A stretch of 64,000 nt of DNA. Source: Clitoria ternatea (taxonomy: Eukaryota > Streptophyta > Magnoliopsida > Fabales > Fabaceae). Where the stretch lies: positions 155,888,667 through 155,952,666 of the forward strand of contig CM075673.1 in NCBI GenBank assembly GCA_037962975.1, written 5' to 3'. Shown piece by piece: positions 45,561 through 58,610 of the stretch (the stretch's first letter is position 1; each line of letters begins with the position of its first letter). Below the pieces are notes generated by a model that saw only the letters and a program-made list of their open reading frames with translations, searched no databases and had not been told where the DNA came from. The translations under genes were made by a program, and so were the position numbers.

Positions 45561-48502
45561 TATAACATCCCAGATAATTAAATTAATTATTGATCATATA
45601 TATATAATTAATAAATAAAATTATTTAGATTTTCCAAAAATTATTATAAATTAATTGACAATGGTTTGAAATGATGAAATTTAAATAAATAAATTTTAAG
45701 TGGTTAATTATAAATTTAAATTTAGAGTAAAGAAGTGGTGGTAAGTTATAATTTACCCATGGTAAAAGTAAAGTTTTATTAAAGGAAATAAAAAAATAAA
45801 AAATTACCAAATTGCCCTTAGTGGCATAAAAACAAATTCTCTTTTTCTTCTCCCTCGAGTACCTTACGCGCAACTTCTTCTTCCTCTTTCACCTCCATGG
45901 GTGTGAGCTTCTAGGCATGGATTGAAGCTTGATTTCACGTTGGAACTTGAAATTGATCATGTTTTTGGAACCGTAAAAGCGAGGTGAGTCTATATGTGGG
46001 TTAAATTTCATGGTTTTCTCTCTTTTTCTCTCTCCTACTCTCTCTGGGCCGAGTATGGCTCATGCATGGGGGTTCTCATTTTGTATTTTTAAGGCAAATT
46101 GGAGTTTAGATAATGGTCTTTAAAACAATAGGTATTGCAAATGGCTAATGATTATTTGTTTCGATAACCGTAGGAAACAGGCCAAGCTTCGGGAAGCCAT
46201 TGAACGGAGTGAGATTCAGAATCGAAACCAGAGTAAGGAGTTGTCAAGTCTTTGGGCATAATCGGCATTGAGAACAACTAACAAAAGCATGGCATCAAGA
46301 TAAGGGGGTGTTTAGAGTCCTAATTAATTAGAATTGGGTATCGACTCCAATTGGGTTCAAAACTAAAATAAAAAACTTGACGAGAATATGAATTGATTTA
46401 TGTTTATAAGATATGTCGATATGAGAAAGAAAAAGATAGTTAGTATCAACTAGTGAGAAATGATATAATGTGATTTACAATTACATGAATGATGGTTTTA
46501 GAATCTATAGCTTAAGATAGTTAGTATGTGGTGTATATGAAATTAAATTTGGGTGATGATTATGATGATTATGTTTATTGTGCCTTAGTAGTTGTGTAAA
46601 ATGTGTTTAAGATTATGTAATGTGGGCCAAGTCTGTGTGGCCGCCCTTAGAAATTGATATTTTGATGATTGTTTAATTATATAAGAATGTATGTTTAGGT
46701 CGGGTTTGCGTGGCTGCCTGTGTATTTGAAAATAAGGCCCTTGTGCCAATTAATAAAGAGAAAGAGAATTTAAAATGAACATATGTGATTTGTGTGTTTG
46801 GGACGGCCGAACGGTATATTTCACCCCTCATTTTTGGCTCTCGTGGTCAAGTAGGATCCAATTGAGCTACCAACTAGTCAAGTAGGACCCAATTGAGCTA
46901 CCTACTAGTCTAGTAGGACCCAGTGGTTAAGGTGGAGAACCAAGTAAGGCTCAATGGACCAAGTCGGGTTTACAGGGTGTCAAGTAGGACCCCCAGCTGG
47001 AGGTTGGTCCTTTTAGTATCTGGATACTAACGAGTTATCATACTTTGATTGAGAGTCAGTTGTGCATTGCATGATTTGAACTCATGATGATGATGAAGTA
47101 ATGATTATTGAATTAAATGATGTTAGAATTAAATGAAATTATGTGGATATGCATGAGATTTTGGATGGCTCGATGGGTGTGATGATTGTTGACAAGGTTA
47201 AGTGTCATTGATGTTGAAATATGTATGTATTGAATAAGATGGTATGTGGTTGAATGGTTATAATTGAAAGAATAAATGAGAAGTAAAGGAGAATAAGTGT
47301 GGATGTATAAGGCTATCATTTACCCTTTTCACTTATATAGTGAGTTATATATTAATTATGATTTCCAACATTCACCCTTGCTATTGTTATTCTTTTTTAG
47401 TAACTAATGACAAGGAGGTTGCGGATGCCCTAGAGGGAAGCACCAAGTGAGGAGCTAATGTCAAGGAAGGAAGTGAAGATTTTGTAATTGTAATAATGAT
47501 GAAGTTAATCGTAATGTTGTGTTTGAACACTTGATTTAGATTAATTCATGATGAGGAATGTCTGATACTTGTGCTTGACGAATTGATTATATGGAATTAG
47601 GATAAGGATTTGATGTATGCATGTTATGTGTTGAACTTATATGATGAATGGCATTGAGTCATAATGTAGTTAGTTGAATGGTAGTGATAACATTGGCAAA
47701 TTGATGATAATTGAGTAGGTGACTTATGGATTGTTTATAATGATAGCATTATGCTAATTAGATTGACATTGAAGTGGGGATTATATGGATAAATTATAGT
47801 TAAGAGGGATTATCCCTTTGATGTTGGAATTGCATGTTATTGCGTGAAAATGGTAATTTAAGCAAACTAACTAGATCATTTTACGATCTAGTGGGAGTTT
47901 GAATCCCTAGAGGATGCCAACAGGTTCCCAAGAATATTTTGGACTTGTGTATATGATCATTGCTTGAGTTGAAGTCCATTTGATAGCATGTGTAGGTTGT
48001 GTTGGTCCAATTATAGTGAAACTATATTTTTGCACATATCTTGGTCGTATGAAGAAATTTTAAGTATGGACTACGTCAATAGGTCTGGAATAGAGTAAAT
48101 ATAATGGCCATGAAGTTTCGTAGCAATTAGATTTGAAACAGACAAGTTAGGTAGGTCGGAAGTTGGTTAAATCACCAAAATCTGCATAATTCTACAGGTC
48201 TGCTATCTGGTAATCGATTATGTAATCGATTACCAGAGAGCAATGTTGTTTTTCTATATAGGTCGGTCTTTGGTAATTGATTACTAGATCTGGTGTAATC
48301 GATTACTAGGGCTCGTTTTACCGATTACAGGTTTCCTGTAATTGACTATCAAATCTGAAATGTGGGTTTTGGGTGATTTTGAGTGACGTAACCCTTAGAT
48401 TCCTATTGTCTATTGTCGGGGAAGTTTAAAAGGTAAAAATTCACCCTAATTTGGGTAGACCCCAGGATAAATTTTAGGAATGGATAAGGAGACGTCCCAA
48501 CA
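45561..48502 (+). mobile_element. Long LTR of family M (M1)
   Basis: It starts TATAACATCC and ends near GAGACGTCCCAACA. It shares with M2 (60986-63380, opposite strand) the TAGTATCTGGATACTAA word, the AATCGATTAC words and the GACGTCCC end. A leader with splice-donor-like GAGGTGAGTC occurs near 45980, a TAATCGATTA near-palindrome at 48208-48235. No internal coding region, so probably a solo LTR. I could not see a clean target duplication. Confidence 0.6.
48208..48235. repeat. 28-bp near-palindrome with two TAATCGATTA cores
   Basis: TGGTAATCGATTA is followed by TGTAATCGATTACCA. The whole segment equals its reverse complement except at the central bases. Further single copies with changes follow to 48345. 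Confidence 0.85.
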
Positions 48503-49125
48503 AAGATTACAAAAGGCGATTCAATCATACTTTCATGGACCATGGAAAGACTAGACGTCCATTTGGGACACAACCCTAAAGATGTGGTGGGACAAGTGCT
48601 TGGTAAATTATTTTTAATTATTATTTGTTAATATTTATATTGTCTTTTAATATTTTATACATTTTTTGTCAACAAAATGAGTTTGTTACAGTCACACGAG
48701 AGCATCTAGAGTAAATAAAGGTCACATTCCCAAAGGTAGGGAGTATACGCCTCAACAACATCATCAAGAAAGATTGTAGATGGGACCAAGATTGTCAGAC
48801 CCCTACCCGACCTTAGTGGATCCGGGAAGCGACATGGCGTGGCCAACTAGAGGAGTAGGCTAAGCCTAAGTATGGGGTGGTTTGAGAACGCAACAAACGC
48901 AATCGAAGTAACACCAAAGGTAGAGCACTATTCACCACAGGTAGTTGGCCACACGTATATATTGACCAATAATTGGTAAGCAACAAATAATTCATTGTAG
49001 AAGTTGTGTATCTATTTTATAGTATGAATTTAATAATTAAAAGTTGTGTCTTGTTTCTTTTTTGTAAGAGGAGCTCCATGGTCCCTATTAACTCTGTTAA
49101 GTGTTAAGTTATTTTTTCTGACTTA
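48503..49125 (+). pseudogene. Possible CACTA-type gene remnant, middle part
   Basis: 48504-48600 and 48690-48995 contain formerly coding text. The block NKRNRSNTKGRALFTTGSWP near 48894-48950 resembles the N-K-x-N-R-x(n)-G-x-L-x-TGS motif of plant Ptta/En-Spm-type proteins. A donor-like GGTAAG follows at 48975. Stops are frequent. Identification is from memory of the family motif. Confidence 0.4.
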
Positions 49126-49664
49126 TTGGCACCTAGGGATGGTAAAACGGCTGGCCCGCCCCGCCAAAGCCCACCAAAAACAGGCTGGGTTGGCCCGTCT
49201 CGTCTAAATAAATAGGCAAAAAATTAGGGCCTGTCCCGCCTAATGTGGGGCCAAAGCCAAAATTATATGCCTTTTTGAAAAAGATGGCGGGTTGGTAGGC
49301 TGACCGACTAGCCCTCCAATTTTTTTAAAAAATGTGTCAAATTATGATAAAAAATCTAAAATAATTTTTTTAAAAAAATAAAGAAGATATTATTAAAAGA
49401 AATATACAAATAGTAAGAGATGTCCCTTTTTTTAAATTTAAAAAATAGAAGTATATATTTTGATAAATAAAGTATACATTATTTTATTATTAATATTCAT
49501 AATTTTTTTCTTTGGCGGGATGTTGAGCCAACCCACCCTACCAAGGTTTTGGCCCGTTGAGATGTCACGGGACAGAGGGTTAAAAATGTTTGTCTCATCT
49601 TTTTTGACTAGCTTGGTGGGCCAACCTGCTGAGCCTAACTCATTTTGTCATCCTTATTGGCACC
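49126..49664. mobile_element. hAT-type non-autonomous element with 8-bp target duplication
   Basis: The body 49134-49656 (523 bp) has imperfect inverted ends TAGGGATGGTAAAACGG and CATTTTGTCATCCTTA. It is flanked by a perfect 8-bp duplication TTGGCACC at 49126-49133 and 49657-49664. An 8-bp duplication and TAGGGATG-type ends indicate hAT. GGCCCGCC-rich arms lie at both ends. No coding capacity. Confidence 0.9.
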
Positions 49665-50270
49665 ATATAGGCATGGGGACTACATCAATAAATGACCGTG
49701 TCAGACAAATTATATGCATCCATAATATTTTTTAATGTTTTAATGAGCAAGAAGAGTACCAATGGCATTTGGATGGGCTTTAGACTGGAGGCGAGCCTTT
49801 TGACGTTACTACGAGGATAGACCTCCAACTAGAGGTTGTTGGTGGAAGGCACAATGATCGTCTTTATGGGACCACTTCATTGGCCCCCAACGGTTGTTTA
49901 AGGTCTATGTCGATGACACAACTTTCCTTCGCCACTAACACTTCATCACTGCATATAAATCCATTAGTAACACAACTTTGAACTATGTTGGAAGAGGTTA
50001 AAGGTCAGATCACATATTATGACCATATGCATGCCTAGTTTAAGCAAATGTAGACCAAGTTGGCTCAGCTTCAACAAGCACAACAAGGAGGGTCGTTTAA
50101 TATTAGCTATTAGTGTCACTATGATGCTTAACTAGATCTTTCTCTAAGGAGAAGGATTAGTCATGTCATTGTTGGCGTCAAGGCCATCAACCTTAGGCTT
50201 AACAGTAGCAACCCACCTTGTAGCCCCCTCCTAACAATCTCTTTCCATGGACATTGATTTTAGTTTTTGT
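49665..50270 (+). pseudogene. Possible CACTA-type gene remnant, 3' part
   Basis: It reads EQEEYQWHLDGL, then VVGGRHNDRLYGTTSLAPN and a Gln-rich C-terminus (LAQLQQAQQGGS), similar in plan to the C-terminal part of Ptta/En-Spm proteins. Stops are present. It continues the remnant interrupted by the hAT element. Confidence 0.4.
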
Positions 50271-50329
50271 TTCACTATTTTTTTTATTGGACACTATATA
50301 TGATTTGTTCGATACGGGGGGATAAAAAT

Positions 50330-50720
50330 TTTGGTATGGATACCAAATATATCTCTATTTACATCTTACGCTAGTCTAATGAGGATTCAATATTATCTCT
50401 CTGAGTCTAGTGGGGAGCTAAGAGTCTCGCTATAAGTCCAGCCAACATATAGATATCTCGCATTGAAGGGAGAAATAAGGGGTCAACTATAAAGACAATT
50501 CGATACTCAAGTCAATACCGGATAAATCAATACAAGAGCTGGTGAACGTACCTTAATGAGGTGTAAATGCATAGCATTTATAGACTTGAGTGGTGAGGAT
50601 GATCTTACGTGGCATGTATCAATACAAAATTTATAAAAGGCGAATAAAGTTGACACGACCGTAGACATTCTTGACACCCTTTGCAAGCATATGGCTGGTA
50701 TGCCCCCAACGCATCCCCCA
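50330..50720. repeat. Second copy of the unassigned 350-bp repeat family
   Basis: Contains ATATCTCGCATTG, CTATAAAGACAATTCGATACTC, GGTGAACGTACCTTAATGAGG and GGTATGCCCCCAACGCAT in an order also seen at 43790-44180 and 55490-55860. Confidence 0.5.
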
Positions 50721-50804
50721 TCCTCTTCCTAATTCTGGTCCTTAAGGACTCCAATCAAGAGTCTATTATGAGGAGTAGGCATATGGGTCCATCTGGTGTT
50801 GGAT

Positions 50805-51015
50805 GTTGCTCGTTGAGAGGCGTCTTATGTCGGAGACACTATCTTCTGCCAGTATCGATACATCATAATTTATTTAGTGTATTTTCACATTTCTTATGTG
50901 TTAATAAGAAGAAGATAGGTCCACCTAAGAGCATGTTGCTTGTTGAGAGATGTCTTATGTTGGAGACACCATCCTGGGCCAGTATCGATACATCATATTT
51001 TATTTAGTGTACTTT
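50805..51015 (+). repeat. Tandem duplication, period 130 bp
   Basis: GTTGCTCGTTGAGAG(G) at 50805 and GTTGCTTGTTGAGAG(A) at 50935, each followed by CAGTATCGATACATCAT. About 85% alike by eye. Confidence 0.8.
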
Positions 51016-52993
51016 CAAATATAAGACCTAAATCAATCCTAAAAGCTCATTTATAGGATGAAAAGATAAATACTTTTAATTAATAATACATCTAATCATA
51101 CAAAACTTTCAATATAGATTAATATGTCTTCATAGTGTATAGTTAAAATTACTTGTTATTATAATCATACATAAAATATACACTATATATTTAATTAACA
51201 TTCAGAGATTACTTATCACCAAAATGATTAATCCAAGGAAAAATATTAATTTTGCTTAAAAAATTTTAAATTTAATTTTCATTTTAAACAGTAATTCTAA
51301 AAAATAGATTATTGTCTCGTTAATCTATATTTACAATAAATGAATAATATAAAATAAATTATTCATTCAATTCATCTAAAATTTATCAATGTTCTCTATA
51401 TTATGGGGGACATATTCAAATTTTTGTTCCTGTAGCATTATTTAGTTAGAAATATTCAAAATTTTGTTCCTGTAGCATTATTTATGTGTTTTAAAAGTAA
51501 AATATATCTAACAAATTAAAATATAATAGAAAGGTATTTTAACAATAAAAAATATAAAGAAGGTAAAAATAAACACACATCATGATGAGAATAAAAAAAT
51601 CGTACAATTGTATTGTCATCTTTTCTTCGTTCTCTTTTACAAAGCACTATATGCTTTTAGATGTCCCAAAGAGGAAAGATTTGACTTTATATAATAGGGG
51701 ATAAGATGAAATCATTTAAGAAAAGTAAGAATTAACCAAACTAGCAAGTGGGGAATATCGTATGTAAACTTTAATTGTGTGCGAGACAGATAATAATGAG
51801 TTTAATCTTGATGTAATTTTTTTATCAACTAAATCTATCCTTTATATTGTAGGTAAATGTACTGAGGTATAATCTTATTTTGTTCATCCGATACATTTTG
51901 GATTAATTCATCAATACACACTATATTTATTCATTCAGTAAGTTTTAAATTTGTTCATTTTTAATTTTTTCCATCCCCCACTTCATACCACACTAAATGT
52001 CTGTTTATATGTAATTGAAAAATAAATTTATAAAAATATAAAAATTTAAAGATTAATATTAATTCTTTATGACGTTCAAGACAAATAAAATTTTATTTAA
52101 CCTTATTTTTTTTTATTAATCAAATCTAATAGAGAACTAAACTAGGCCGAAGTAGGAATTACACACACTAAACTAGAAACAAACAAAATTTACTATACTT
52201 GCGCGGGAAGAAAAGGTGAAAGCAAGTAAGAGGCAACAAGGGGAGTTGCCAAAGAGAAAAATATCTTTATATTTTTAAGTTCAAGAAAATAAATAAAAGT
52301 GAAAATGATAATAAAATTTCTCGGCATATTGTTGACTAAATTTTTACTTTTTATAATTAAAAACTTATATAAGTTTAGTCTAACGAGTTCATTAGGGTTG
52401 AGGCATGTCTTAAAGTTTATTGAGCACTTATAAAAATAATTATAGATCATTCATTAATAAGATCTTCACATCAATGAAATTTAAACTTGTAACCTCATAA
52501 ATCATCACAACATATTAAACCCTTGATTACTGGACTAATCTTTGTTAACAAATTATAAACATAATAGTGATTTGATTAAGATATAGCAATATGTCTCATT
52601 AGATTGTTTTCCGTATTTTTCATTCGAGTTTTTTTAATAATGACTTGTCCATTTTTAAAATCATTGAAACATACTATAATAAAAAAATGTATCATAAATT
52701 CCCATTTAATTAAAATCTCTCTATATATATATATCAAACGAGAATGGTTCACATTTTAAAAATATGAGAATAATTATTTATGAAAAAATGTAAAAATAAT
52801 TAATTTGATCATAAAATTATATGTGAATAATTATGATTAAAAATATAGTTAGTATTTACATAACTATTTAAAAATGTCATGTTTTTTTAATATCTTTAAA
52901 CATTTAAATAATATATAAATATCTTTATATTATTATTTTTATGTCTATATCCAAATGTGATGTGTCCAGTATATATTCATTATCATGTCGCCA

Positions 52994-53059
<66 letters not shown>

Positions 53060-55480
53060 ATTTGGTTAGTAATACTGGAAACAATTGATTAAAATTGTGA
53101 CTTGAAATGTGGAATTCAGTCTCATGATGAAGAGCTTATTATTTAATTCGTTAATGATATATATGGTCAGAGACTGAGACATCGTAATGTTAGTAGCCAA
53201 AACTAATAAAGAAAAATGGTGACAAAACTGATATTTTTATATTCATATTGAAAAATAATTGAAGGCTGCGTGTCTATAATTTAATTATATATGTATAGTC
53301 ATATCTAGACTCTAGAGCTAATTATGGGTCATTTTTCCATGTAAAGTGCCCAATCTCTTAATGTCCATTTGCTTTTTTTTAAGAAGTTTATATTTAAATG
53401 AGAAGTTTATAATTTTTGAAAATTAAAAAACTATTTAAGAAAGTTTTTGTTTGTGGATATCTAATCCATACTCAAATGAATTTTTATTTTTTAATAAAGA
53501 TTTTTCTACATACATGACATGATTCAAACCCTAACAATATTATGTTTAAAAGACCTTATCAAATATACCGGGTATCGTCAAACTCGTGTAAACTATACGA
53601 AGATGATTGATAATTTAATTGCAGTGTTATGCTCTTTTCATGTATAATGATTAGGCATCCTAATCACATAATTAACTTTATAAGAAATAAGTGGGAGGAA
53701 GATTAAAAGCACTTTTCAGCTAATCAAAGTGAGGAAATTGATTTACTTCTGGGCTCCTCGATCCCTTTAATAAAAGCTCCCCTCAAACTTTGGGGTTTGA
53801 TTTTGCTGCTTTAAATACGATTAGGCAAGAGAATATAATGTTGCAAAAGCCGTGGACAAGCTTCAAACAACATGTACTGTCACCTACTCACATATTACTT
53901 TCCAATTTTGATAAGCTCGTATCTTTTTATATGCTCCAAAAGACAATAAAGTTGATCTTAAACTTCCATTTTGATTCATTGAGCCTTAAACAACTCTATA
54001 TTAAAATACCAAAGATTAAAATAGAACTATAGTCACTTATAAAGGTAAGAACATATGTGTGGCCATAATTTCAAGGGTTAGGCAAGTGCCAGAAGATTCT
54101 GTGACGTAGCAAATCATGCAAAGTTGTTTGAGGGCTGACCTTGTTGAAGAAATTTTTTTTAATCGATTGGTAAATTTAAAAAAGATGTTTTGCATTACAC
54201 GTTAGATAACATTAATCCAGTTAATCAAATTCTATTTTCGAAATTAAATATAAAAAAATAAATTTTGTATCTACTTATTTATATTGAAGAGAGATCAATT
54301 TATACTCTTTTAATTCTTACATGATTTTTAGTTATTGATATTATTTAAATCTTACTGGTTTGGTTTATTTTTGTTAGGATCACATCATAATCAATTTCTC
54401 TCAATATTATTTAATGATTCGTAGATATTGAATACATTTGAAACTGTTCACATCAATTTATTACATCGACTATTTTATAATTTGTGCAAAAAATATTTTT
54501 TATACCAATTATTTTTATAACCGGTATAAAAATATATTTTATATATAAATTATAAAAGATAACCGGTATAAAAATATTTTTTACTTTATAGAAATAAGGT
54601 AAAAAAAGTAAATTGTTGATGTTCACTCGCTTATCTTAAACTTATGTTAAATTGTAATTATAACGGTAGTGATGTTAACAACATTATTAATTTTTTTTAT
54701 TAGTAATCATTAATTTGTTTATTTTAAAATCAAACTCATGATACTGCCCGATGTAGCCATAATTACAATTATATAAACAAAAATAACCCTTGATTTGAAT
54801 TGCTGTTCAAACTACTGCCACCACAAAGAAAGATCTAGTTACCAATCATCCATTAGTTATTAATATAATCAAAGAGGGGTTCGTCATAAAAGGGATGAAA
54901 GGTCATAGGGTCGTTCGGTTTCTTTCTGGAACTTTTTAATTAGGGTTGGTTAAATGCTAGTTTTTATTTTTTCCGTTTGACCAATTTTGAACAGTATTAT
55001 ATATAATTAATATTACTTTATTGGATAATTTTATTTATGCAATTGATTATTAAATAATCACGTGGACTATTTAGGAGCCTATCATTGTAGAGCTCTACAA
55101 AGCATGATGAAATTTATAATATTTTGGAGAAGTCAAACTCTTCCAATACTACTCAGGAAATCTCATTTCACTTTATCAATGGTTTTCTCAGGATCCGATT
55201 TAAGTACTGAAAAAAGTATTTGTTTTGATTGAAATAAAAATGTATTTGTTTCGATTATATGATAAATTCGGAAGGGATGATGTCGCATTTTGTGTGGTAA
55301 AGATTCCAGATAATGTACTTAGCCTTTTTGAATGGACAAAAATGTGCCTCAGACTTGTTTATAGTCTTATAATGTTTATTTTGTTGGGATTAGTTTGCTA
55401 TGATTCGTAGCCAATGAGTACGATATGACCCTTTTGTTCGAGTTTGATTGTTGTTCTGTTTCGTTTGGGAGTTAGAATTT
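51016..55480. other. AT-rich stretch without supported genes
   Basis: No coding sequence is recognised. It contains a short tandem duplication at about 51413-51482 (TTTTGTTCCTGTAGCATTAT twice), a long TA microsatellite (52995-53057), and two AACCGGTATAAAAATAT copies (54520-54580) that may belong to a small inverted-repeat element. Frames seen at 52193 and 53790 are unsupported. Confidence 0.5.
52995..53057. repeat. TA microsatellite, about 31 units
   Basis: Uninterrupted TATATA run between GTCGCCAG and CCATTTGG. Confidence 0.95.
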
Positions 55481-55489
55481 TAGTATCAT

Positions 55490-55860
55490 TATTAGATATC
55501 TCGCTTCTTATCTCCTACATAAGTTTAGTAGAGATTCAGTATTATACTCTTAAGTTTTGTGATAATCTTAAGGTCTTGTTATGATTTGTGTTATAGACAA
55601 AAAAAGATATCACCTATAAAAATAATATGACACTTAAGTTAATATTAGATAATCAATATCAGATATGAAGTAATGAGTTGGTAAACGTATCTTATAATGT
55701 GGTAAATGAATGATATTTATAAGAGTTGTGTGAGAATTATCCTAGTTGTACCTTGTGTCAGTACTTTTCCTTAAAAAGTTAGAAAAACTGACGCATGCAT
55801 ACACATTTCTAAAACTACTATAAGTATTCAACTGGTATGCCCATAGCACATGTCACAACC
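55490..55860. repeat. Third copy of the unassigned 350-bp repeat family
   Basis: Contains AGATATCTCGCTTC, CCTATAAAAATAATATGACAC, TTGGTAAACGTATCTTATAATG and CTGGTATGCCCATAGCACAT in the same order as at 43790 and 50330. Most diverged of the three. Confidence 0.45.
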
Positions 55861-56439
55861 TCTACTTGATATTGAATCATTTTGATCTCAATATTGGGGC
55901 TTTATGATGGGCTAACATGCAAGAATGTTGTCGATATTGGCTTGCTTTATTATTTACATGTTATGTCATAAAGGAGACACTTCTACGCATGTTGGTACGA
56001 CCTTTAAGTATCAAGGTTAATTTCAAACCCAGATCAAGTACCTATTATAATTGACTTAATTGGACCAACCAATATTTCCCAAATTGATCAAGTGAAAAAA
56101 ATCTTTAAAAATCTAGTCTTTCTTACAACAACCTAAAAAGGAATGTAAGCACTAGAATTAATTAATTGGACATGTTGACAAGCTTTAATCTCTGGCAACT
56201 ATTACATCATTATATTCATGTTTGTACGTAATAAATCTTCTAGAAGTTTAATATCTAAGGTCCTATTCTAGGTATTTTTGACTTTTAGTTTTAAAATTTT
56301 AAAAATCAAAACTTGTTTTTTGGTTTTAGTTTATAAGGTTTTGAATTTTATAAATTTTTTGTAAAACTTTCATAATCATAATCCAGATCACTTTACACAT
56401 AAACAACAACAACAATATATTAATAGTAATAGTAATAAT

Positions 56440-56694
56440 AAAATCTTATACAATGATGGTGGTGGTAATAACGGGATTAAGGCTAGTGGTATCGACGACA
56501 ACAATAGTGATGATTGTCATCATGACAATCATGACAATGACGATGATGACAACATTTGTGACAACAATAGTGGTGATGGTGAAGGGGTGGTCACGGTGGC
56601 AATAATGATGGAGGTAGAGTATGTGGTGAGGGAACGACAATGGTGGCAGTGACGACGGTAGTGGTGATAATGGTTGTAGTGGTATGATGGTGGT
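56440..56694. repeat. Degenerate GTG/GAT trinucleotide tract, part 1
   Basis: Imperfect GGT/GAT/GAC repeats (ATGGTGGTGG, GACGATGATGAC, GGTAGTGGTGAT). It continues after each of the four insertions that follow, at 58487-58610, 60958-60985 and 63381-63488. Minus-strand open frames rich in Ile/Val/Thr are only a by-product. Confidence 0.85.
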
Positions 56695-58486
56695 TATGAA
56701 TGTTGTTCTGAAACAGGTTTTGATGATCTCAAAGAAGATGTGTATATTTAAGACAAGTTGTGACAAACAAGCTTAGACCAAAACAAACATGTGATGAACA
56801 AGTTACTTGTAGTGGACGTCTCAAGATACATTATGCACTTACTAGAATGAACGGGCCAAATCTTAGAGTGAGTAAAAGGTCATGAGAGATTAAGACTTGC
56901 CATCATAAATAGGTATCTTGTTAAGAACTTAAGCCAGTGATGAATGAGAAAGACTCTTAATTAATTAACCTACACACCTTAAAGGAGGCTTTTTGAAATT
57001 GATTAATTAATGAATTTAAGTTAGATTAAATATGCCTTTTAAAGGGAGATTTTTTGATTAAGAAAAGAATCGATAATGTTCTTTTAAAAGAGTTTTTTTT
57101 TGTTTAAGAAAGAATCAATTCAGATATTTCTTTATTAATATGAGAGTTTTGGGTTAAGGAAATAATCAAATGATGATGCTCTACAAAAAAGATTCTCTAG
57201 TTTAAGAAAAAAAAGGATTCAAATATTATTTTCATCAATGCAAGTTTTTCTTATTAAGAAAGTAATTAGTTCAAATATTGATTTATTAAGGAAATGATCA
57301 CCACACCCTTTTAAGCAATAAGCTTTAAATGCGTCAAAATTTGATTAGCATGCACAAGTTTGATCCTATTAGATCAGGTCCAAACTCAATAGGCATAGAT
57401 TTAAACCTGACCTTCATAGGTTCAAGCTTAGCTTCTTATATTCAAACTTGAGGAGTTTCTGATGCCTAATTCAAACCTAGCTATACCAAGTTAAAACCCA
57501 CTTGGCCAAGTTTAAACTTGACAAGTAAAGTTCAACCTTGAAAAGGTTTTTTCCATAAAAGGTTTGTCCCTCGTGGAAGAGGCTCAACCTTACTGGTATT
57601 GCTTGGATATTTAGAGATCCTTGACTTATTTTAAGTAACTTGGTATATTTCAAATTATTTTGTTAATTAATACCACTTTCCCCTATAAATAATGAGCTAT
57701 GTTTTTTTTAAAATGTGCCCTAAATCTTGAGAAACTTATCAGTGTGAATCACTTTCTAATCTCTAAGTCTTGCTCATTAGTCTTATCTTATAGGCTTCAT
57801 CGTGTTTATCTTCTCTAGGTGAGAGAAAGTTTAGAGAAAGAGTTTCTAATGCTTACACTTATATATGTTTTCCAGAAGAAAGTTATTATTTAGAATTAAA
57901 AGTGTTTTAATTTTTCTTATCTACTCTATTAGAAGAGTGTATTGTCATTTATTGCTCTTAGATCAATAATGTTAGGGTTTGGGGTATGAGAAAGTTAGGT
58001 AACCATTCTCTAGAAAGGCCTCAAAGTTTATTGTGAACCCATAGGTTTGTTAGGTTGAGAGGTTATTAAGCTTTGGATGGATGGTCCAAGAGTTGTAATC
58101 AATCCTTGTAACTAACATTGATAAAGTGAAAAATTTCTAGGTAATCGTTGGGGAGACTAGAGGTAAATCATAGTGGTGGTGATCTAACCAGGATAAATTG
58201 CAATGTTTGTTTCTCTCACCCTTACACTATTTACTTTGTGTTTTTCTATATAATATTTGTTTAATATTTTACTTGCTTGGAAACAAACCCTTATCTTTGG
58301 CTTGCATCAATTTTTATATCTCTCACCAAAGGCTTTTAATACTCTAAAAAAGTTTAATACTTTATATATATATATTTTCAATGCATAAAGGTTCTAATAT
58401 CATAAGAAGTGTATGATTTGTTAAAATTTTTCAAAACCATATTACACAATTCATCCCCTCTTAGGTAATAGTTATCATATCTAGCA
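56695..58486 (+). mobile_element. Probable solo copia-type LTR X
   Basis: The left part (AAACAGGTTTTGATGATCTC) and right part (CAATTCATCCCCTCTTAGG, ending CTAGCA) resemble the ends of SIRE/Maximus-type copia LTRs, from memory. A TATA box lies at 57684-57691. GTGGT occurs on both sides (56690-56694, 58487-58491), which would be the target duplication, but the repeat tract makes this weak and the start would then be TA instead of TG. Confidence 0.6.
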
Positions 58487-58610
58487 GTGGTAGTGGTTGA
58501 GTGTATGATGATGGTGAGAATAACGATGGTGATGGCGGCGACGACATGGAGGGTATCGTGATAGTGGGAACAATAATGTTGATGGCGATAACAATGATGA
58601 TGGTGATTTT
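58487..58610. repeat. GTG/GAT trinucleotide tract, part 2
   Basis: Same style as part 1 (GATGGCGGCGACGACATGG, GATGATGGTGAT). Confidence 0.85.

Noticed and set aside
45561..48502. Target-site duplication for M1
   Set aside because: GTGAA and AAGAT at the best borders do not match, so the borders or the duplication have decayed.
54430..54600. MITE candidate with AACCGGTATAAAAATAT words
   Set aside because: The words are partly direct and partly inverted and I could not find paired ends or a target duplication.
56446..56766. 106-codon minus-strand frame rich in Ile, Val and Thr
   Set aside because: It is the translation of the GTG/GAT trinucleotide tract plus the start of LTR X, and not a protein family.
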